A DNA stretch of 64,000 nucleotides from Neolentinus lepideus HHB14362 ss-1. Lineage: Eukaryota > Basidiomycota > Agaricomycetes > Gloeophyllales > Gloeophyllaceae. The stretch's first letter is position 1. Each line of letters begins with the position of its first letter. This document shows, piece by piece, positions 56,704 through 64,000 of this stretch. Below the pieces are notes generated by a model, which was not told the DNA's origin, made no database searches, and saw nothing but the letters and a program-made list of their open reading frames with translations. The DNA is taken from contig KV425553.1 in assembly GCA_001632425.1 (NCBI GenBank), positions 141,925 through 205,924 on the forward strand, in the 5' to 3' direction. The translations under genes and the position numbers were made by a program.

Positions 56704-59700
56704 ATGGACAAGGACGACTTCTACTTTGCGAAACTGAGCGAACTGAAGCAGCCCGTTACCTTCAGGATGTAAGTCTCGTCGACTTTGCATGCATGCAGCG
56801 AAGCTGACACCATCGTAGCTCCCAACTAGAAGGAACAAGACCAAAGAAGTCATTCACTGAGCTGTTAGAGAAACCCGAATTACGATTCCATGGCGTGCAG
56901 CAATCGTAAGCATAGCTAGTTCAGTACCAATTTTGCTAGGCTGAATAGCGTCGGGAGGATGAAGGACACTCTCCGACTTATATGTGACGTGCCAGCTCGT
57001 GGCCGATAACAAGCCTCTTACGGCACCCTTCCGCACCTCATTCAAAGCGTTCAAGAACAATTATATGTGCGTGTTCTATGCTCATATGTACTCGATTTTG
57101 ACCCCCATGAGATCTCTATAGCTGGAACGAATGGATCACCTTACCCATCCGGTACTGCGACCTTCCCCTAAGCTCACAGATCACCTTCACGGTTTGGGAC
57201 ATCGCTGGACCGCGCTCTGCTGTCCCGGTCGGCGGGAGCACTTTCAGGATGTTCGGGAAGAAATGGTATGCAGCAGCCAGTCACGAATATCCAAGACTTG
57301 CTTAGGTATAAGTTGTAGGACGCTCCGGAGAGGCAAGCATCGCCTGCTGCTGTGGCCTGACCGAGAGGCGGATGGGTCGGTGGAGACGACTACACCGAGT
57401 AAGCTCGGGACGCGGGATGAGATGGGGAGGCTTGAGAAGGTGAGTGCCTCTCCTTGTATGCGCTCCACCCGGCCACTTATGGATCCGGTCATGCGGAATA
57501 GCTTGTCAAGAAGTACGAACGCGGCGACCTCCCCGTATCCGACTGGCTCGATAATCTCGCGTTCCGAAAGATGGAAGAGATTCACGCAGTAAGTAGTCAG
57601 ATGCATTCGGTCGATATCTAAGCATTTATCGTCTCGTGCCAGGCAGAAACCGAAAAATCCGACAATCTCTACATATACATCGACATGCCCCGCTTCAACT
57701 TTCCTGTCATCTTCAGCGAGCCCGTATGTATCTCTCCTCTTCAGGTCTTCCGTCTACCCTTAATTACCGGATCTCTCATTGCAACCCGTTCCATTAAACA
57801 GGAAGCCCCTGCTCCCTCCACCTCCACGTCGTCGGCGGTTCCCACTGCCCCAGGCCAACCATCCACATCTACCTTTAGCTTAAGCGATAGCACTCATCTG
57901 TGGGCGATAGTGGACCCCGAGGTTGCGCGCGAGAACCCAGTGGAGGATAAACATCGCAGGCTGGTGCGGAGTCATCGCAGCGGGCCGTACGATCGCGAGT
58001 TGAAGCCAAATGCGAAGATACGCGATGAGCTATCTGTATGCGCCTCTTATCACTACGCATTGATTCGCACTTACTTCTCTTCCCTCTCACCAACCAGCAC
58101 ATCCTCGACTACTCTCCTGCGCACCGCCTCACCTCCGAGGAGAAAGATCTCATCTGGAAATTCCGCTTCTATCTCACGCGTGACCGGCGCGGGCTTACCA
58201 AGTTCCTCAAGGCCGTCACCTGGCGCGATGCCGCGGAGGTGAGGCAGGCGGTGGAGGAGCTCCTGCCGATGTGGACTGAAATTGATGTGGACGATGCGTT
58301 GGAGTTGCTAGGGCCGGGGACGGTTGATTCGAGGGTGAGGGCTTTTGCGGTAAGGCAGCTGGGGAGGGCGCCAGATGATGTATGTTGCGTTTCTTTGTTT
58401 CCCAAAGACTAACATTAATGCAGTGTATAGGAATTGATGCTATACCTCCTCCAACTAGTGCAGGCGTTGAAATTTGAGAGCGTTGCGAGCGAGCAGCGCT
58501 CTTCGCGTTCCGCAGCAAGTGTGATCTCCTACGAAGACAGCGGTCTGGCGGACTTTCTCATTTCCCGAGCTGTTCAGAACTCAGTCCTGGGGAACCGGTT
58601 TCATTGGTACTTGATGGTGGAGATTGCGCTGGAAGACAAGGTGATGGCGAAGATGTATGGGAGAGTGGACTGGAATTTTATGCAGAAGATTCTCGAGGTG
58701 CGCTCAGTCCAGTCGTTCCGATGAACTAGTTCATTGATGTCGCTGTAGTCAGAAAATGGAGCAGAGAGGAGGCACGCGATGTTAAGACAGGCAGAACTCG
58801 TGGCGACGCTGGCCAAACGCGCGAGGGACCTGAGGACGAGCAAAGATCCTAGACCGAAGAAGATCGAGAAGCTACGCTCCTTTCTTGCGGATTCAAAGCA
58901 CGGGCTCGCATCAATGCAGCCGCTCCCCCTTCCACTCAACGCCAAATACGAAGTGACGGGCATTATCGCAGACAAATCGTCTGTATTCAAATCAAACCTA
59001 TTCCCAATGTTGCTGTACTTCCAGTGTGCCGACGGCAGCGAGTACCCCGTGATCTTCAAGGACGGCGATGATATGCGCCAGGATCAACTAGTGATACAGC
59101 TTTTCACGTTGATGGATCGGCTGCTGAGGAAAGAGAATCTGGACCTGAAGTTGATTCCGTACGATGTGCTGGCGACAGGCCCCTTGCAGGGGATGGCGCA
59201 GTTCGTGCCGAGTAAGACAATCGCGGCGATTGTGAGCGAGCATGGGACGTTGTTGAATTATTTGAGGGCCAATTATCCGGATGAGGGAAGTGTTGGCACG
59301 TATGGAGTCGAGCCAGGGGTGATTGACACGTTTGTGAGGAGTTGTGGTGAGTGAATGGAATGCTCTTTGGAGGCATCGAGGCTCATCTGGGTTTAGCTGG
59401 GTATTGCGTGGTCACGTACATCCTCGGAGTGGGGGATCGGCATCTGGATAATTTATTGTTGACGCCAGACGGTACGTGAAATGATGTGGTCGCGTCTGCA
59501 TGTGTTTGACCAACTATTTGTGTAGGGCATTTTTTCCACGGTAAGCTGGACAAGAGTCCGCCTCGCTCCTGATTCTCACATTTCTCCAGTGGATTTCGGT
59601 TACATCCTTGGTCGAGACCCTAAGCCCTTCCCTCCTCCTGTCAAGGTATGCAAAGAGATGGTCGACGGCATGGGCGGCGCGCAGTCTACGCACTATGCGC

Positions 59701-59963
59701 GGTTCAAGAACTTCTGTTTCACGGCGTTCACCATCCTGCGCAAGTCCGCGAATTTGATTCTAAACTTGGTCATGCTCATGGTCGACGCCAACATTCCGGA
59801 TATCAAGCACCGTGATGTGCATGAACAGATTCAAGATAAGTTTAGACTGGATCTTACGGAGGAGGAGGCGATCAAGCATTTCGAGGCGCTGCTCAATGAG
59901 ACATCGTATTTCACGGCGGTGCTGGATCGTATTCACGACTTGGCGCAATACTGGAGAAGTTAA
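56704..59963 (+). CDS. VPS34: class III phosphatidylinositol 3-kinase
   Basis: Makes PtdIns3P on endosomal and autophagic membranes, normally in complex with Vps15 and Atg6/Vps30. The start is the ATG at 56704 ([20 protein letters not shown]). C2 domain: [67 protein letters not shown]. Then [39 protein letters not shown] and [18 protein letters not shown] helical domain: [56 protein letters not shown]. Kinase domain: [20 protein letters not shown] (ATP lysine), catalytic loop [14 protein letters not shown] and [16 protein letters not shown]. The extreme C-terminus, [10 protein letters not shown], is the membrane-active helix end typical of Vps34. There are many short introns. It converges on BioDA with 68 bp between stops. 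Confidence 0.95.
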
Positions 59964-60031
59964 GGAAGCTGTGGCCGTTCCCGGCTGCTGTAGACGTGAT
60001 CTTCGGTATGCTGGCATGTATTTTATGCTCG

Positions 60032-62639
60032 CTACGAGCTTGTATTGGATAGAGCAAACCATATTTTATCCTCGACGACACGGATGGTCTCGGATGGCGT
60101 ATTCAAGTTGGTTATGAAGTACGCCACATTACCTAGCGTCCGGAAGTGCATCCCGAACGCGTTGGGAAGATCTCCATTGGCCGCAGCAACAACTGTTTTC
60201 AACAATGTCTGGGCTGAAGCAGACCGGTAACCTGCCAGGCTAAAGTTCAGCGAGGTATCGCTTACCCGGGACGTATATGCTTACCCCCAGTGTCATCTCG
60301 AGTTTTGATAGCAAGAACCGTTCCAAGAGTCATGACTTCCTTGATATGATCCAGTTGGGATATCGTTTCGACAAAGTTTTGGTCCCAGACACTGAAGACA
60401 GCAGGATCGCTGTCTTCGGATGTAGCCCACTTCGCCTTCATACTTTGCCACTTCTCACTTGTCGTGATCTTCGTGAGCATCTTCAAGGTCTCATTTGCTA
60501 CCTCGCAGCCTATCGGGTGGGCTGTGTAGCTATGCCCATGAAGCAGAGCGTCGGTCTTGTTATCGCTCAGGAAGGCTTGGAATATCTCATTTGACGCGAG
60601 AGTGATCGCCAACGGCAGCAAACCACCAGTCAAGACCTTTGCATGGACAGAGATGTCCGGATTCACACCCAGCAATGGGCCGCAGGTCTCCATCCCTAAG
60701 CGGTAGAGGCCTACAAAGACTTCGTCAAATATGACAGGTAAAGTCCTCGAGGACTCTCCTTCTCGGACAGAGTCGACCAGGATACGTTGGAATAAAGGAT
60801 CGACGAAGATCATACCACCAGCGCCCATGACAAGCGGCTCTAAGACGAGAGCAGCTAGCACGGGGTTCTCTTTCTCTTGGAGACGGCACAAAGTACGGCG
60901 TATATAAGTGCGATAGATAGATGCCAAGGGCGAATCCAGTCGTTTGTTCACAGCATACGCTTGTGACAAAGAGTCAAGAATGATCTCGTCCGTGGAATGC
61001 TCAGCTATAATCGACTGGGGAACAGTGATATGGACTTCGCCCTTGCGTATAGCAATATAAGGCGGATCGAACCAGTAGCCTTTAGCATTGTGCCATTCGC
61101 ATGTGTAGACGCCTTCCTCACATGCATCCATAGCGCCAATCGTGTCGCCGTGGTAGCTTCCTTTCAAGCCCAATACCCCTAGATTCTTCCTGTCTGCCAT
61201 ATCGAGAGGCGGAGATTGCTTCATCGCAAAGACGCGTAACGCCATCTTGAGTGCAATCTCCATACCAGTGGAGCCGTCATCCGAGAAAAATGCCCGAGAT
61301 GCCCAGCCTTTACCTGGTCCATCCCTAACTAGACGTTCTGCTAGGTTCAAGGCTGGCAGGTGGGTGGCTCCGGGGAACATGACGTGTCCATACCGCCCAG
61401 CAGCTCGAGCAGCTGCAATGGTGAGAATAGGATTTGCGTGACCTAGAGCTTGGGTCCACCAGGATGCTGAGCCATCAAATTGGGGCTCTAACAACGAGCT
61501 GGTGGACTTCTCGGAGTCGGGTCTACGGTGACCGTTGTAGACAGTGAAAAAGTCCCCCCGAGCGCTATCAATGACATTAACGTCCTCGGCGCTCTTGAAG
61601 TGGCCGTGCTGCACGAATGGCCACCAGATGGTATCGAGAGTGCGGCCGGGCATAGAATTGAGCTCCTCGATTCTCTGAGAATGACAGTTGTCGAGATGAC
61701 TAAGCACGTCGAAGATGACCCCTTCTTGTGAAGGCGGCACTAGGTCACGGTAGTACTGCTCTGTGGCTGCGAAGTTCGCAGAAGGGTCGGCCAGACGTGG
61801 TGGGGGAGGATCAACTGTAGCGACATCGACACCTTTTTCCGCGAAGTATGGAGTAAGGTACTCTCCGTTTCGATAGTACTCGTCTTTGAAGAGCAAAATA
61901 CTATCCACGATGTATCCACGCAGTATCAGAGACTCGTACGCAGAAATAGTGGAAGAAATACCGCCGAGCCTTGAGTCTCCAATTACTATGGTTGGTAGAA
62001 ATAGCGACCTATAGCTATCTACTTGAGTGGTGCCAGAGAGTGTCGGACTGTGAATACCTCGTGGAAGGCGCGTTAGTCCCGAGTCCTTCCACCGGAATAC
62101 TTGCGGTGGAATAACTCACCTCCAGCAGTTTCAACATACATATGAGAATACGACTTTGCAGCTGAAGCATTTTTGTGGATGCGACTCGCAAGTGCCTGCA
62201 CGAACGTCTCATCTGAAGGAACAAGGATCTTCCAGTGCGGTCGCAGCGTCAATAACCATAGCATTAAAGCAAAGTGCAGAGAATCGCCCAACCTCTGTCT
62301 GCCCTTTATCAGCCTCAAGCTTCACAGCAAGATGAGGACTCAAAGGTTCAGAGAACCGGTATAGACAAGAAGCATGAAGACGGTCTGCATTAGCTCCAAT
62401 GTAGCGTTTGACATGCCTAGTATATAGGATATGAGCTGAGGAGACGACTTGAAGATAGACACTCGTAACTCGTCATCGGCCTCTTCGATAGGCCCTGTGC
62501 TGACTGGTTTCAAGTAGTAGACTCTTTCGTAAATACTTGCTGATGCCCGAACGAGAGCCGAGGTTAGCATCGTCTTTCCGACGTCGGTGTTGGCTCCAAA
62601 GACCTGGTGTACCCGGAGGTTCTTGAATAACAAAGACAT
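60032..62639 (-). CDS. bioDA: bifunctional dethiobiotin synthetase / DAPA aminotransferase (BioD-BioA)
   Basis: Performs two consecutive steps of biotin synthesis: KAPA to DAPA (BioA, PLP, SAM as amino donor) and DAPA to dethiobiotin (BioD, ATP). The start MSLLFKNLRVHQVFGANTDV at 62639 leads straight into the BioD P-loop GANTDVGKT, followed by YYLKPVSTGPIEEADDE, HLAVKLEADKG, YVETAGGVHSPTLSGT and LPTIVIGDSRLGGISST. The BioA half has TIWWPFVQHGH, FDGSASWWTQALGHANP, FFSDDGSTGMEIALKMALRV, LGLKGSYHGDTIGAMDA, PVIFDEVFVGLYRLG, and the PLP-lysine region HAKVLTGGLLPLAITLA. A final exon after GTAAGC and GGCAG signals supplies GMHFRTLGNVAYFITNLNTP and ends at 60032; without it the protein would lack its conserved C-terminus. 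It shares a 129-bp divergent promoter region with the Nudix gene. Confidence 0.94.
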
Positions 62640-62768
62640 CGCTACCAGCTCGCTACGATGGCATGTCTTGTAAAAGGACGAGAGCAAGTACCGTAGTGGC
62701 GGACGCGTCCGAAGAAGTCCGAACCTCCTCGGACAAGACGCGTCTGTGGCTGGGAGCCTGTATCCTCC
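62640..62768. promoter_or_regulatory. bidirectional promoter region of bioDA and the Nudix gene
   Basis: Only 129 bp separate the two start codons on opposite strands. The interval contains related GTCCGAAG/GTCCGAAC and CCTCGGAC motifs (62706-62738) that could be shared sites. No obvious TATA box was seen on either strand. Confidence 0.5.
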
Positions 62769-63841
62769 ATGTCTTCGCCTTTCTATTTCCCGTCGAACGC
62801 TCTCGAGAACGTATCAGAACGGACCAGAGAATGTCTAGAACGTCTGAGAATTCATGAACGCGAGAAAACAGACCTGTCCGTTCGTTAATCTATCCCATTC
62901 CACAAGCGCTGAATGACTGACGGCGCTCTTGCTCAATGTGATTTATAGAACATCGTATCCATCGACTAAACTGGCTGCTGTCCTTGTACTACTTTTTGAG
63001 AGAGCGGGAGAGCTTCGTGTACTTCTCACGACGCGATCCAAGAGCCTTCGCTCCCACCCTGGCCAAACCGCACTACCTGGAGGCAAAGTCGACGAGACTG
63101 ACGTCGATATCGTCGCGACTGCCGTCAGTCGATATATTTTTGTATCCATTTGCTGAACCTGGATGTGCTTATAGTATCGAGAAGCACATGAAGAAGTTGG
63201 GCTACCTCTGAACTCGCCACACATATACACTCTGTGTTTGCTTCGCCCGTTCCTCTCCTCATCGAAGCTCTTTGTCACGCCAGTGGTTGCCTTTCTGACG
63301 GATCTGTCTATCCTTGATAACCTTCGAGCCAATCCTACCGAAGTTGATTGCATCTTCAGCCACCCTCTGGAGGCCATCCTGGATCCAACAATAGCTAGGA
63401 AAGAAGCCTTGGTACCCATGGGAAGCGAACACTGGCCCTATGAAGTCGAGCTACATGTGCGCATACAATTACGTATTGTCCTGCGATTATCAGCTTAGTG
63501 TAGCCCAGAGCACCACAGACACCGTGCTCAGCTGGCTCAATGATGCCACATATCGCATGCATCGGTTCCGCAGTTCCGCTTCACCAATCAAGGGGCTGAC
63601 TTCGGAAATCCTGGTAAGCGCAACCGTAAAGTAGCATATACGTGATTGCTGACCTTTCTCGACATGATAGACGACAACCGCTGAGATAGCGTTCGCTCGA
63701 CCACCGACCTACGAACGTTACGCTTCTGGACAGATTCAGGAGTTTCCTATGTTGTATCGCATTCTCAAGGATTCTGGGATCAGCAGTCGTGCCGTGATGG
63801 CAGCTAGCACGCCGACTTCTGGAGCGGTGACGCCAGTATAG
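62769..63841 (+). CDS. Nudix hydrolase, coenzyme A diphosphatase type
   Basis: Predicted to split CoA or acyl-CoA into phosphopantetheine and 3',5'-ADP, often in peroxisomes or mitochondria. Exon 1 starts MSSPFYFPSNALENVSERTR at 62769 and runs to EREKTDL. A 66-bp intron with GTCCGT donor and TTATAG acceptor joins TSYPSTKLAAVLVLLFERAG. The CoA-specific signature LLTTRSKSLRSHPGQTALPG precedes the Nudix box, GGKVDETDVDIVATA, completed across an intron by YREAHEEVGLPLN. The box has Asp where the consensus has Glu at position 7, with REAHEE intact. Later parts: FVTPVVAFLTDLSILDNLRA, DTVLSWLNDATYRMHRFRSS, LTTAEIAFARPPTYERYASG; stop 63839-63841. No C-terminal peroxisomal signal (ends SGAVTPV). Yeast Pcd1 is the nearest named relative. 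Confidence 0.88.
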
Positions 63842-64000
63842 ACTTCCAGCTTTGTGAATGTACCAGATGACGGATGAAATATCTTCTACAATTATACAGA
63901 TTACAACGACATGCGGATATCATACGATAATCGTCAGATCATCAATTACATCACGGAAAACAGAGGTTCATTAGAGGCTTGAAACACCTAGTAGGTGGTA

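Noticed and set aside
1..64000. CRISPR arrays, bacterial operons, viral genes, toxin genes
   Set aside because: No regularly spaced direct repeats, ribosome-binding-site-led operons or viral or toxin protein signatures were seen; all recognised genes are intron-bearing or intronless fungal nuclear genes.

Overview
The window is nuclear DNA of a filamentous basidiomycete, most likely an Agaricomycete. Genes are split by many short GT-AG introns of about 47-70 bp. The set includes an Agaricomycete-type 7TM receptor-like protein, WOPR regulators, a fungal BioD-BioA fusion, and secreted enzymes acting on lignin-carbohydrate esters (CE15) and side-chain galactan (GH30). No mitochondrial, bacterial or viral block was seen, and no CRISPR array. 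Exon borders below were read by eye from splice signals and protein continuity.

Layout. 1-2960: no supportable gene. 3021-4099 (+): Par32/DUF3602-like protein with GRGGxGN repeats. 4547-7089 (-): 7TM receptor-like protein with a long tail. 8106-10698 (-): DNA polymerase eta. 11292-11679 (-): Con-6 family protein. 12334-12755 (+): small unknown protein. 12904-14716 (-): FAD/NADPH monooxygenase. 15786-15869 (+): intron-containing tRNA-Ala(TGC). 20004-21391 and 24211-25576 (+): two WOPR-domain regulators with the same exon plan, inside a gene-poor 13 kb. 28948-30060 (+): sterol C5-desaturase. 30328-32259 (-): GH30 hydrolase. 33849-34822 (+): Sde2. 35876-37613 (+): FAD monooxygenase. 38595-40346 (-): C2H2 zinc-finger protein. 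41687-43015 (+): CE15 glucuronoyl esterase. 44143-46394 (+): homoaconitase. 46603-48281 (-): trimethyllysine dioxygenase. 48776-50280 (+): ketol-acid reductoisomerase. 50843-51964 and 54007-55128 (-): two copies of an MDR dehydrogenase made by a tandem segmental duplication. 56704-59963 (+): Vps34 PI3-kinase. 60032-62639 (-): BioDA. 62769-63841 (+): Nudix CoA diphosphatase.

The right half is a metabolic stretch: lysine biosynthesis (homoaconitase), carnitine biosynthesis from trimethyllysine, branched-chain amino acids (KARI), biotin (BioDA) and CoA turnover (Nudix), most arranged as convergent or divergent pairs. The mobile component is a set of short, non-coding terminal-inverted-repeat elements. 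One at 40481-41186 is hAT-like, with a perfect 8-bp target duplication, in the upstream region of the zinc-finger gene. Three others (32793-33197, 37727-38112, 52403-52958) are flanked by TA.

The most unusual observations are a 6-nt micro-exon carrying the catalytic Glu codon of the GH30 gene; one-exon-per-repeat architecture in the Par32-like gene, which also has an in-frame TGA-C stop followed by 90 open codons; the tandem duplication whose breakpoint lies in the last intron of the KARI gene; and a tRNA-Ala whose stem mismatches look like CpG decay. I did not find a convincing wholly new multi-gene system.
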